From contig JAIUPO010000002.1 in assembly GCA_020160805.1 (NCBI GenBank), positions 124,001-188,000 on the forward strand: a stretch of DNA of 64,000 nucleotides, given 5' to 3'. The position numbers were made by a program, and so were the translations under genes. Below are positions 25,983 to 33,578 of the stretch, piece after piece. The stretch is from Actinomycetota bacterium (GTDB lineage: Bacteria; Actinomycetota; Actinomycetes; Actinomycetales; Dermatophilaceae). Below the pieces are notes generated by a model. It made no database searches. It had not been told where the DNA came from and saw only the letters and a list, made by a program, of their open reading frames with translations. Each line of letters opens with the position of its first letter. The first letter of the stretch is position 1.

Positions 25983-27646
25983 GGGGTTCCTGTCGGGGTG
26001 TGGTGGTGGACCTCGGCGGAGGCCGGGGCGGGATCGGGTTGGCGTCGGCGCAGGAGTTCGTCGTAGGCAGTGACGGTGGGCAGGGGCCGGGTGTCTTCGG
26101 GCAGGTGCGCGATGACCTGGTGCGGGTCGGTGGGGCGTCGGGGTGGCAGGTTCACGACCGTCCCGCCCTTGGCCGGGGTGGTTGGGGCGGGTGTGTGGCC
26201 GGTGGCATGGCGGCGGGCTTCGACGGCGACGACGTCGGGGCTGATCGCACCAACGGACAGGGCTGAGGTGATGCCGGCGATCACCGCCTCGGACGGGAGG
26301 GATCGGTGGAGCAGGAGCACCTCGATCAACGCTTGGGTCCCGGCCACGTCGCCGCTGGTCTTGCGGGCCGCGGCCCAGAACGCGTCGTGGGCCGCGGTGA
26401 ATGCCCCGGCGGCGCGGGCCTGCGCGAGGGCGGTGGAGCCTGGGAACGCGCCGGGCTTGTGCCGCAGCACTTCTAGGTAGTGGTCCAGCTCGACCCGGGT
26501 CACGCCACGGGTGCCGAGGCGAGGGTGGGTGGCCACTATGGTGCGGCCCTCGAACACGACCACGCACGAGGCCCGAAGGCTGACGCGGACGCGTTGGCCG
26601 ATGAGGTGGGCGGGGACGGAGTACTTGACCATGCGGACGGTGATCAGGGCGGAGCGGTCGACGCGGGGGTGGAGGATCAGGCCGGGGTCGAAGTCGTCGG
26701 CCGGCAACGGTGCCAGGTGTGGGAGTTCGGCGTGGTGGTCCTGCCCGATCGTGTTGGCGTGGCCGGTGATGCGGCGGGTGTTGTCGTCGTGCTCGCAGGC
26801 GTGGATCTTGTCGTTGAGTTCGTCCAGGGTGGCGACTTCGGGCATGGGGGTGAGGTGGTTGCGGCGGAACCATCCGACCTCGCCCTCGACGCCGCCTTTC
26901 TCGTGGGCGCCGTCGATGCCGGGCTGGCAGTAGAACGCGTCGAAGCCGTAGTGGGAGCGGAACAGCACCCAGCGTTCGTTCTCGTCGCTTAGCTGGTCGC
27001 CGCCGTGGATGACCTGGACGACGGCGGAGGTGAGGTTGTCGTAGCGGATGTGGCGGGTGGGGATGCCGCCCAGGGCGTGGAAGGCCTCGATGTGGCCCTC
27101 GAGGAAGGCCTCCTGCCCGCCGGTCGGGTAGACGCGGTGGATCGCTTTGCCGGAGTGGGACAGGCGGTAGACGAACATGTGGCACTTGGTCTTGACGCCG
27201 TCCAGGAGGACGTAGACCTCGCCGAAGTCGACCTCGGCCTCCGCGCCGGGGGCGTGGTCCTGCGGCACCATCGCCTCCACCCGGCGCCCGGCCTCCAGAT
27301 CGATCTGCGCGCGCCTGACCCGGACGTAGTCCCGCACCGTGGAGTAGGACAGGTCGGTGGCGCCGTGCTCGTCGCGCAGCCGGGCCAGGATCCTGGTCGC
27401 GGTATGGCGCTGCTTGCGCGGCGCGGTCAGGTCATAGGTGAGCATCTCGTCGATGGCCGGCTTGTACGGGTCCAGGCGCGGTGCGGTGCGGACCGGTTTC
27501 TTGCGGGGTGGGGGTTCGGCTGCGGCGAGGGCCTGGCGGACGGTGCGGCGGTGGACTCCGTGTTTGCGGGCGAGCTCGCGGATGGACAGGCCATCGACTC
27601 GCGCGTCGTGGCGGATGTCGGCGTACAGCTGCACTCGTGACCCCAT
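25979..27646 (-). CDS. istA: IstA-like DDE transposase of the IS21-type element
   Basis: 555 aa. N-terminal helix-turn-helix (LSIRELARKHGVHRRTVRQAL), then the DDE integrase core: VDFGEVYVLLDG, HIRYDNLTSAVV, EKGGVEGEVGWFRRN, giving D, D, E in order. The C-terminal beta-barrel and Pro-rich tail are complete. The start lies about 140 bp inside the right terminal repeats. With intact istA and istB the element may still be mobile. Confidence 0.95.
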   Translation of the reverse strand: MGSRVQLYADIRHDARVDGLSIRELARKHGVHRRTVRQALAAAEPPPRKKPVRTAPRLDPYKPAIDEMLTYDLTAPRKQRHTATRILARLRDEHGATDLSYSTVRDYVRVRRAQIDLEAGRRVEAMVPQDHAPGAEAEVDFGEVYVLLDGVKTKCHMFVYRLSHSGKAIHRVYPTGGQEAFLEGHIEAFHALGGIPTRHIRYDNLTSAVVQVIHGGDQLSDENERWVLFRSHYGFDAFYCQPGIDGAHEKGGVEGEVGWFRRNHLTPMPEVATLDELNDKIHACEHDDNTRRITGHANTIGQDHHAELPHLAPLPADDFDPGLILHPRVDRSALITVRMVKYSVPAHLIGQRVRVSLRASCVVVFEGRTIVATHPRLGTRGVTRVELDHYLEVLRHKPGAFPGSTALAQARAAGAFTAAHDAFWAAARKTSGDVAGTQALIEVLLLHRSLPSEAVIAGITSALSVGAISPDVVAVEARRHATGHTPAPTTPAKGGTVVNLPPRRPTDPHQVIAHLPEDTRPLPTVTAYDELLRRRQPDPAPASAEVHHHTPTGTP

Positions 27647-27737
27647 CTCGGCCTCCTCGCCTCACACCAGTGGATGGGGACCAGAGTGAAAGGGGTGGGG
27701 CCAGTTCAGACCGTCAACACCCCGGCAAGTCGCACGC

Positions 27738-27787
27738 GGGGCCAGATCAGGCCGTCACAACGGGGCCAAACCAAGCTGTCACAACCA
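27738..27787 (-). repeat. Right terminal inverted repeat of the IS21-type element
   Basis: Read inward it starts TGGTTGTGACAGC and contains two copies of a GGCCCCG...TGAC-type subrepeat. Followed by the target duplication TCGAGGCG (27788-27795). Confidence 0.75.
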
Positions 27788-27931
27788 TCGAGGCGCGGGC
27801 CACGGCTCGGGCCCCCCATGCCAGGCAGCGTCCGCGGGTTCCCAGTGCGGTAGACCATTCGCGTAGGGCAGCACCCGATAGTAGTCCGGCAGCTCGTCTC
27901 GGGTGGGCGGGCGAACGACGGGGGAGGTCAT
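27788..27931 (-). pseudogene. Eis-like N-acetyltransferase, N-terminal 48 codons
   Basis: From ATG at 27931 the minus strand encodes MTSPVVRPPTRDELPDYYRV... to PWPAPR. It stops being gene sequence exactly at the 8-bp target duplication (27788-27795), where the insertion element begins. Its reading phase matches the fragment at 20995-22149. Divergent from the phosphotransferase gene at 28068, with a 136-bp shared upstream region. Confidence 0.75.
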
Positions 27932-28067
27932 GTCATCAGCTCACCGGGGCGAGCCGCGATTGCGCAACCGAATTTCCAGACAGGCATACACGGCTCCGAA
28001 TTCAACGTCTGGCGGGGCCCAAGGAATGTGATGGCCGCGGCGCACTCTCGCGTGGGATCGTGCACCC

Positions 28068-29003
28068 GTGACGCGAGACTTCAAGGGCCCAGGAGAGGGC
28101 ACGCCGGACGTCGAGCTCGTGGCGCAGTTACTCCGGGAGCAGGCGACCCCACTGGCGGGGCTACCTCTCGTCCTGAGCTCGACCGAGGGCAGTAGCAACT
28201 GGGTCTTCCGCTTGGGCCAGGAACTGGCGGTGCGGCTGCCGCGGTCCCCGGACTACGCCCAGGACCTCGAGACCGAGGTCTCCTGGCTGCCCCGGATCGC
28301 GGCGGCCACGACGACCCCGACACCTGAGCTGGTCCTCACCGGCAAGCCATCAGCCCTGTTCCCCCGGCCATGGGCAGTTGTGACGTGGCTACCCGGAGAA
28401 CGACCGCGCGACCTGCAGGCCGAGGACCAGCGGGCTCTCGCAGCTGATCTTGGTGCCTTCTTGGAGGAACTTCATCGGGTGGATGTCGACGGCGTTCCCG
28501 TCGGTCCGGAGCATTGGGGGTACCGGTGCGACGAGCCCGTGACCGAGCAGGTCGACGCGTGGGCGAAGGAGGCGGCCGAGGGGTTGTCCGACCTGTTCGA
28601 CCCCGGCGCCGTGAACGAGGCGTGGCGACGGGTGCGGGACGTGCCGGCACGCACCACCACACCCTGCCTGGTGCATACAGACCTATCGGAGGAGAACCTT
28701 CTGGTGAACGACGCTGGACGCCTCGCGGGCGTCATCGACTTCGGGTCGGTGGGCGTCGGGGACCCGGCCGTGGACCTCCTCTACGCCTGGAGCCTGTTCG
28801 ACCCTCCTGCACGGGCCACACTGCGTGAATCTGCGGGAGCCGACGAGACCACGTGGCTGCGGGCACGCGCCTACGCCTTCGTCGGTCCCGGCCTACTCAG
28901 CCTGCTCCACTACCGCGCCGCCATGCCCAGGCGGGCGGCACGCTTGACCCGCCTGGTGCGTTCTATCGCAGCCGAGGTAGGCGTCGATCTAGACGTGCCC
29001 TGA
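28068..29003 (+). CDS. Aminoglycoside phosphotransferase (APH)-family kinase
   Basis: 311 aa from GTG at 28068. Small-molecule kinase fold: STEGSSNWVFRLG loop, LVHTDLSEENLL catalytic motif (H203, D205), and IDFGSVGVGDP (D224) for magnesium. Family members phosphorylate aminoglycosides, macrolides, homoserine, choline and others; the substrate here is not fixed by motifs. Divergent from the broken Eis-like gene; the two were probably the original cargo before the IS21-type insertion. The gene is intact. Confidence 0.88.
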   Translation: MTRDFKGPGEGTPDVELVAQLLREQATPLAGLPLVLSSTEGSSNWVFRLGQELAVRLPRSPDYAQDLETEVSWLPRIAAATTTPTPELVLTGKPSALFPRPWAVVTWLPGERPRDLQAEDQRALAADLGAFLEELHRVDVDGVPVGPEHWGYRCDEPVTEQVDAWAKEAAEGLSDLFDPGAVNEAWRRVRDVPARTTTPCLVHTDLSEENLLVNDAGRLAGVIDFGSVGVGDPAVDLLYAWSLFDPPARATLRESAGADETTWLRARAYAFVGPGLLSLLHYRAAMPRRAARLTRLVRSIAAEVGVDLDVP

Positions 29004-29054
29004 CGACTGGATGCGCGCGCTGTACTCGGCATGAGCGTGAAACCACGCCCGTGG

Positions 29055-29953
29055 TCACGGCCGCTCGGTGAGGGCGGGGAGCCATAGAAGGATCGCCCGC
29101 AGCAGGACAGCGGCGCGGTAGGTCGAGGCGAGCTTGTCGTATCTGGTCGCCAGGCCGCGCCACTGCTTGAACCGCTCGAAGCTGTTCTCGATGACGTGCC
29201 GCTTGACGTACCTGCCTGGATCGGTCAGCGGCGGGCGTCCGCCACGCGAACCACGGCGTTTCCGGTTCGACTGCTGGTCCCGAGGTTCAGCGATCACAGC
29301 CGTGATCCCTCGACTGCGCAGCAGGGTGCGGTGAACTCGCGAGGAGTACGCCTTGTCTGCCAACACCGCGTCAGGGGTGGTGCGAGGCCGCCCCACCCCG
29401 TCGCGCGGGACCCGAACCGCAGCGAGCAGGTGCGGGAACATCTTCGAGTCGCTGCCTTGCCCCGGCCCGACGGCGATGACCATGGGACGTCCCTTGCCGT
29501 CGCACAGCTGATGGACCTTCGTCGACAGACCGCCACGCGATCGCCCGATCGCATGATCGACCGGCTCGGGCATCTGCATCATGTAATTCGATGGAGCCCC
29601 CCGCGAGGCGCCTGGTGTTCGTCGCGTGCTGGTGGGCACGCGCGATGGTCGAATCGACCGCAACATCCCAATCGATCACGCCCATGGTGTCTGCCCTGGT
29701 CAACAAGGCCGTCAGGACCTTGTCCCAGGTCCCGTCGCCTGCGAAGCGGCGGTGCCGCTTCCACACGGTCTGCCACGGACCGAACTCCGCAGGCAGGTCC
29801 CGCCACGCAACGCCGGTCCGGTAGCGGTAGATGATCCCCTCGACCACCAACCGGTGATCCGAGAACCGACGACCCCGCCGCCCGTCCGAAGACGGCATGA
29901 AAGTCCTCGATCAAGTCCCACTCGGCGTCCGAGAGCGTCTGCAACCGCGACAT
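29055..29953 (-). pseudogene. IS5-family transposase with two frame changes
   Basis: The protein is spread over three frames: MSRLQTLSDAEWDLIEDF (from 29953), then PSSDGRRGR...YRYRTGVAWRDLPAEFGPWQTVW...IDWDVAVDSTIARAHQHA (29898 downward), then EPVDHAIGRSRGGLSTKVH...DKAYSSR...FERFKQWRGLATRYDK to 29055. DDE residues are visible (DSTIARAHQH, ADKAYSS, ENSFERFKQ). IS427-type elements can use one programmed frameshift, but the early change near 29899 looks like an indel, so the gene is probably dead unless helped in trans. Confidence 0.8.
29062..29072 (+). repeat. 11-bp direct repeat bounding the cargo (right copy)
   Basis: Second copy of CGCTCGGTGAG. On this side the transposase frame reads two bases past it into cargo DNA and ends Leu-Thr-Glu-Arg-Pro-stop. 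Confidence 0.6.
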
Positions 29954-29980
29954 GAGATCACCCTTGCCGACGCAGACTGC

Positions 29981-29999
29981 GGATTTGGGAGACACGCCC
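29981..29999 (-). repeat. Right terminal inverted repeat of the IS5-type element
   Basis: Inverse copy of the 19-bp end at 20866-20884, followed by TA at 30000-30001. Confidence 0.85.
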
Positions 30000-30044
30000 T
30001 AATCCAGCCGAGTTCCGCGCCAGCTTGACTTCACCATTGCTGGT

Positions 30045-30050
30045 TAGGGT
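30045..30050 (+). promoter_or_regulatory. -10 element TAGGGT for a leaderless start at 30057
   Basis: TAGGGT lies 6 nt before the ATG at 30057. TTGACT at 30025-30030 could be a -35, although the 14-bp spacer is short. The TA target duplication of the mobile island ends only 24 bp upstream of this -35. Confidence 0.4.
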
Positions 30051-30056
30051 CGAATG

Positions 30057-32240
30057 ATGTCGCCGACCAGCACCGCTCGTCCCTTATCGGGTCGAGGTGC
30101 CCCGCGCGCTGCCGTGATCGCGGCGACAGCCGCGCTCGCCACCCTCATCGCCGGTTTCCAGATTGCCGAGCGGTTGCAACCGCCCGGGTATGCCGCGAGC
30201 CGCGAGTCGGCGCTCGTGCTCACAGCGACGGGCACGCCATACCGCTGGCTCACCGTCCTGACCCTCGTGGGCACCGGACTGCTCGTCGGCATCGCCGGGT
30301 GGGCCCTGCCAGCAGCCCCGGCTCATCCAGCCGGCCGCCGGCCGCGCGGTGCCATCGGGCCCATCCCCGGCGCCGGCCGCTTGGCGCGTGGGCTGATCGT
30401 GATGGCCGGCGTCGGGCTGATCGCGCTCGCCCTGCTGCCCCGGCCGTCCCCCGAGACGCCCGTGCCAGTGGTCCTCGTCGCGGGTGCGACGGTGGCGGGG
30501 CTGGCGCTGTGGCCCGCCGCCGAAAGCCGCTCAATTGCCGACGCCGCCTGGCGCCGCAGCATGCTGTTGCTGGCGCTGGTCGGCTCACTCGTCCTGGCGG
30601 CTCGTGGCCCGAGTTATGGCGCGTATGAGCGCGCCGTCGCCCTCATCCTGCTCGGTCACCTGGTCCTTGTCGCCGCTCGACGCTGGTGGGATGTCGGGCA
30701 TCGCCTCGGCCCCCTGCCGGTGCGTATGACGCTCGCCACCGCCGCGCTTTCCCTGCTGTGTGCCGTCGGGGGAGTGCTCACCACGGTCATCGCTCCGGCA
30801 CCGGTTGCGACGAAGAATTTCGTTGTGGGGCTAAGCTTTTCGCCGAGTCTCGCTGATTCGGCACGCGTCGTTGTGCCGACCGTGCTCGGCGATGTCGAAG
30901 CCCGCTTCACCGGACTGGCTCCTGGCGTGCGTGCAGACTTGCAGGTCCGGGCGGACATCACCAGCGCACTCGGAACGCCGAATGCCTCCCTGGACATGCT
31001 GCGGCCCACGCCGGCCGAGATCGACGCGGCGGTGCGGGAAGCGGTCACTGGACTTGGCCTGCGTTTCGGTTTCGGGTGCTTGCTCGTGGCGCTTGCCGCC
31101 GTGGCCATCCGCGCGGGGATCCGGCGGAAGCTGCCCGGGCCACGAACCGCCCTTGTCGCCATCAGCGCGGCGGCCTTGGCGCTGGGCCTGACGGGCGCGG
31201 CCGTGGCGAAGACTTACCGGGGCACCGCCCCGAACCAACTCAGTGCCACCGGCCTGCTGGGGGAGGTCCAGCGCAACTCCACCCTCTTCGATGATGTCGC
31301 GATCCGGTCGGCCCAGGTCGCGCCATACCTGCGCAATGTCGTTGCCGTGTCCGAGGCGCTGCGCGAGCGGTATCAACCCGCCGACATCGAGCAGAGCCGC
31401 GTGTTGCGGATCCTGCTGATCAGCGATGTTCACGCGGGCAATCAGTACCCACTGCTCCGCTCGCTGATCGAGTCTGAGCAGGTGGATCTGGTCATCGACT
31501 CCGGCGATCTCGTCAACTTCGGGACGGTGGCCGAGGGGGAGATCTCCGGTGTCTTCCGCGGGATCGCCGACCTGAAAGTGCCCTATGTCTTCGTCCGGGG
31601 CAATCACGATGCCACCGGTCCCGACGATGAAGCCGTGCTCCGGCGCCTGCGTGGCATACCCAATGTCATTCTCCTGCAGCCCGACTCGACGCGCTATCAG
31701 GAACTGAGCATCGCCGGTGTCCGGATCGCGGGCTTCAACGATCCCCGGTGGTTCGGCGATGACGGGAAAGGGTCGGCGCAGAAGCAGCAGCCAGCCAAGG
31801 AGCGGTGGCTCGCCAGCTTTGTTGGCCGTCCCGTCCCGGACATCATCGTCAGTCACGAGCCGTGGGCCGTCCAGGGGATTCAGGGGGCCGGTGTGCTGAT
31901 CAATGGCCACATGCATTCGGCCTTCCGCGATGGCAACCGGATCCAGGTCGGGACCTTCACCGGGGGCGGGCCACTGGCGCACTTCATCGCCGGAGAAGGC
32001 AGTGAAGAGTTGGTCGGGCAGCCCTCCGCCTTCGACATCCTGGACATCGGCCACGACTGCCGGGTCAGCGCCCTGACCCGCTATCGCTTCTCCCAAGTCG
32101 TGGAGGGCCGGCCCAGCTTCGATGACATTTCGCTCGTCAATGGGTCCGCGATCGACACTCGGCCCGTGGACCCGACGCGCGGGTGCGCCGCCGGCCTGCC
32201 GCCGAACCTCCTCCACGTCCCGCGTGTGGGTGGCTCCTGA
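30057..32240 (+). CDS. Polytopic membrane protein with C-terminal metallophosphoesterase domain
   Basis: 727 aa. The N-terminal half has about seven hydrophobic helices and an extracytoplasmic stretch before the last two. From ~455 a calcineurin-like phosphoesterase domain follows with all metal motifs: SDVHAGN, DSGDLVNFG, RGNHD, VSHEP and NGHMH. It probably acts outside the membrane on a phosphodiester or phosphomonoester; the substrate is unknown. Two adjacent ATG codons are possible (30054, 30057); the second fits the leaderless spacing. The hairpin at 32364 probably ends its transcript. Confidence 0.87.
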   Translation: MSPTSTARPLSGRGAPRAAVIAATAALATLIAGFQIAERLQPPGYAASRESALVLTATGTPYRWLTVLTLVGTGLLVGIAGWALPAAPAHPAGRRPRGAIGPIPGAGRLARGLIVMAGVGLIALALLPRPSPETPVPVVLVAGATVAGLALWPAAESRSIADAAWRRSMLLLALVGSLVLAARGPSYGAYERAVALILLGHLVLVAARRWWDVGHRLGPLPVRMTLATAALSLLCAVGGVLTTVIAPAPVATKNFVVGLSFSPSLADSARVVVPTVLGDVEARFTGLAPGVRADLQVRADITSALGTPNASLDMLRPTPAEIDAAVREAVTGLGLRFGFGCLLVALAAVAIRAGIRRKLPGPRTALVAISAAALALGLTGAAVAKTYRGTAPNQLSATGLLGEVQRNSTLFDDVAIRSAQVAPYLRNVVAVSEALRERYQPADIEQSRVLRILLISDVHAGNQYPLLRSLIESEQVDLVIDSGDLVNFGTVAEGEISGVFRGIADLKVPYVFVRGNHDATGPDDEAVLRRLRGIPNVILLQPDSTRYQELSIAGVRIAGFNDPRWFGDDGKGSAQKQQPAKERWLASFVGRPVPDIIVSHEPWAVQGIQGAGVLINGHMHSAFRDGNRIQVGTFTGGGPLAHFIAGEGSEELVGQPSAFDILDIGHDCRVSALTRYRFSQVVEGRPSFDDISLVNGSAIDTRPVDPTRGCAAGLPPNLLHVPRVGGS

Positions 32241-32363
32241 CCGGCCCGAAGCTCTGCGTCAATCATCAAAGTGAGGTATCCGCCGGTAACTCAGCCAGAC
32301 CTACCTCGGTCGCAGCTGATCTCCACCGGGGATAGCGCCGCGCGCTACCCCCCACCGTGAAAG

Positions 32364-32396
32364 TGCCCGGCCCCGAATCACTCTCGGGGCCGGGCA
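32364..32396 (+). terminator. Strong GC hairpin, likely terminator
   Basis: TGCCCGGCCCCGA (32364-32376) pairs perfectly with 32384-32396 across a 7-nt loop and is followed by TTCT. Located between the metallophosphoesterase gene and the SDR gene. Confidence 0.75.
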
Positions 32397-32440
32397 TTCT
32401 CGTTGTGTAGAGGAGCGCTGTCGCTCGTTGGCTCGGCGGG

Positions 32441-32446
32441 TAGCGT
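32441..32446 (+). promoter_or_regulatory. -10 element TAGCGT for a leaderless start at 32455
   Basis: TAGCGT ends 8 nt before the ATG at 32455; no Shine-Dalgarno is visible. Confidence 0.4.
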
Positions 32447-32454
32447 GTCGCGCT

Positions 32455-33315
32455 ATGGAGCATTTCGCGCCTCGGGTCGGCATCGTGACCGGCGGTGCCC
32501 ATGGGATCGGACGGGCTCTCGCCGCCGAAGTGGTGGCCCGTGGAGGTCTGGCCGTGCTGGCCGATCGTGATGATGAGGGTGCCCGAACCACGGCGGCGGA
32601 GCTGACGGCGCTAGGCCCCGGCCGGGCCGTCGCCGAGCACCTCGATGTCGCCGACTCGGCGGCTGTGCAAGCGCTTGTGGAGAAGGTGGCCGCGGAGCAC
32701 GGGCGGCTCGATCTGATGGCGAATAACGCCGGCATTCTGTTCAGCGGGCCGCTCGAGGAGTTCACCGATCACCACTGGTCGACGGCGATCGATGTCAACC
32801 TGCGGGGAGTCGTCGCGGGGACGCGGGCGGCATACGCCGTGATGGCGCAGCAGGAGAGCCGGCGCGGGCGGCCGGCGGGAGTCATCCTCAACACCGGCTC
32901 GCTCGCGGGCCTGATTCCGGCGCCGCGAATGGCGCCCTACACGAGCACCAAGTGGGCGGTCGTGGGCTTCTCGCAGGCGGTCCGCCACGAGGCGGCCAGC
33001 CACGGCATCCAGGTCAATGTGCTGTGCCCCGGATATGTCGACACCAAGCTGATCGACGAGGTCTTCGAGCCGACGGCGTCCTATGTCCGCGGCAGCTTCC
33101 GGCGCAACACCAAGGCCCTGCAGCCTCGGCTGCTCACGCCGGAAGTCGTTGCGCGCAAAGCCTTCTCGGGGATCGAGAAGGACAAGCCGGTCATCATTGT
33201 CGGGGGCTTTGCGCACCTGTCCGCCCGGGCCATGGGGGTGGCTCCGGCGGTGGTGCGGGCGGGCTCACGGCTCCAGGCGATTCGCGAGGAGCGGCAGTCC
33301 CGCAAGGGGGCCTGA
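32455..33315 (+). CDS. Short-chain dehydrogenase/reductase (classical SDR)
   Basis: 286 aa from ATG at 32455. Cofactor motif TGGAHGIG, NNAG in MANNAGIL, catalytic Ser region LNTGSLAG and YTSTK (YxxxK). The acidic residue after beta-2 (LADRDDEG) suggests NAD preference. The ~30-residue C-terminal extension is Arg-rich. Substrate unknown. It stands alone between a strong hairpin and a region with a small minus-strand frame. Confidence 0.9.
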   Translation: MEHFAPRVGIVTGGAHGIGRALAAEVVARGGLAVLADRDDEGARTTAAELTALGPGRAVAEHLDVADSAAVQALVEKVAAEHGRLDLMANNAGILFSGPLEEFTDHHWSTAIDVNLRGVVAGTRAAYAVMAQQESRRGRPAGVILNTGSLAGLIPAPRMAPYTSTKWAVVGFSQAVRHEAASHGIQVNVLCPGYVDTKLIDEVFEPTASYVRGSFRRNTKALQPRLLTPEVVARKAFSGIEKDKPVIIVGGFAHLSARAMGVAPAVVRAGSRLQAIREERQSRKGA

Positions 33316-33365
33316 CGGGCGGCATACCCACCCGTCAGGAAGCGGACCAACGGTCCGCACCCGGC

Positions 33366-33497
33366 TCAGTGCGAGCGGTGGGTGAGGCGGTGCAGCAGGC
33401 TTCGCTTCGGGCTCTGGACGGTGGTGTGCCAGTCCTGGCGAGCGGTGCGCAGTTCGGTCATCATGCGGGCGTAGTCACGGTCAATGGGGCGATCCAT
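33366..33497 (-). CDS. Possible 43-aa small protein, divergent from the LysR gene
   Basis: The minus strand from ATG 33497 to TGA 33366 encodes a charged, helix-prone peptide beginning MDRPIDRDYARMMTEL and ending in an Arg/His-rich tail. Codons are GC3-rich and the frame fills the otherwise empty SDR-LysR gap. A weak TAGAGAC precedes the start. No family recognised; it may be spurious. Confidence 0.4.
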   Translation of the reverse strand: MDRPIDRDYARMMTELRTARQDWHTTVQSPKRSLLHRLTHRSH

Positions 33498-33566
33498 GTC
33501 TCTATGGTGCGATGCTCAATCATTTAGCACAAGCGAGAACATCTGCACTTCACTTAAGCAGTTCTG

Positions 33567-33572
33567 TATTGT
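33567..33572 (+). promoter_or_regulatory. -10 element TATTGT for a leaderless start at 33579
   Basis: TATTGT ends 6 nt before the LysR ATG. This AT-rich intergenic stretch (33500-33578) is the probable LysR autoregulatory region. Confidence 0.4.
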
Positions 33573-33578
33573 TAATGC

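Larger units (their letters stand above)
22158..27787. mobile_element. IS21-family element carrying four passenger genes
   Basis: The ends at 22158-22207 and (inverted) 27738-27787 align without gaps over 50 bp, with the shared blocks TTGGCCCC and TGACGGCC. Additional GGGGCCA repeats follow inside the right end (27700-27780), as in the multiple terminal repeats of IS21 elements. An 8-bp direct duplication TCGAGGCG flanks it (22150-22157, 27788-27795). Contents on the minus strand in order: istA, istB, Nudix hydrolase, P-loop kinase, ketopantoate reductase, nucleotidyltransferase. No second end is seen beside istB near 25140, so the extra genes lie inside the element. Confidence 0.85.
20866..29999. 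mobile_element. IS5-family (IS427-like) element split by ~8.15 kb of cargo
   Basis: Identical 19-bp inverted ends GGGCGTGTCTCCCAAATCC lie at 20866-20884 and, inverted, at 29981-29999, each flanked by TA (20864-20865, 30000-30001). The right part (29062-29999) holds the transposase. The left part keeps only the end plus the last transposase codons: read on the minus strand, 20895-20909 encodes Leu-Thr-Glu-Arg-stop. The cargo between them is flanked by an 11-bp direct repeat CGCTCGGTGAG (20899-20909, 29062-29072). The whole 9134-bp unit therefore looks like one insertion into the gap between the amidotransferase gene and 30057. Confidence 0.8.

Noticed and set aside
20866-29003. Integron-type gene cassettes with attC sites
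   Set aside because: No RYYYAAC/GTTRRRY core sites and no integrase; the repeated CGGCATGAGCG motif does not form attC-like stems.
22158-29999. Prophage or ICE
   Set aside because: No integrase of tyrosine/serine type, phage structural, relaxase or conjugation genes; the island is explained by IS elements and cargo.
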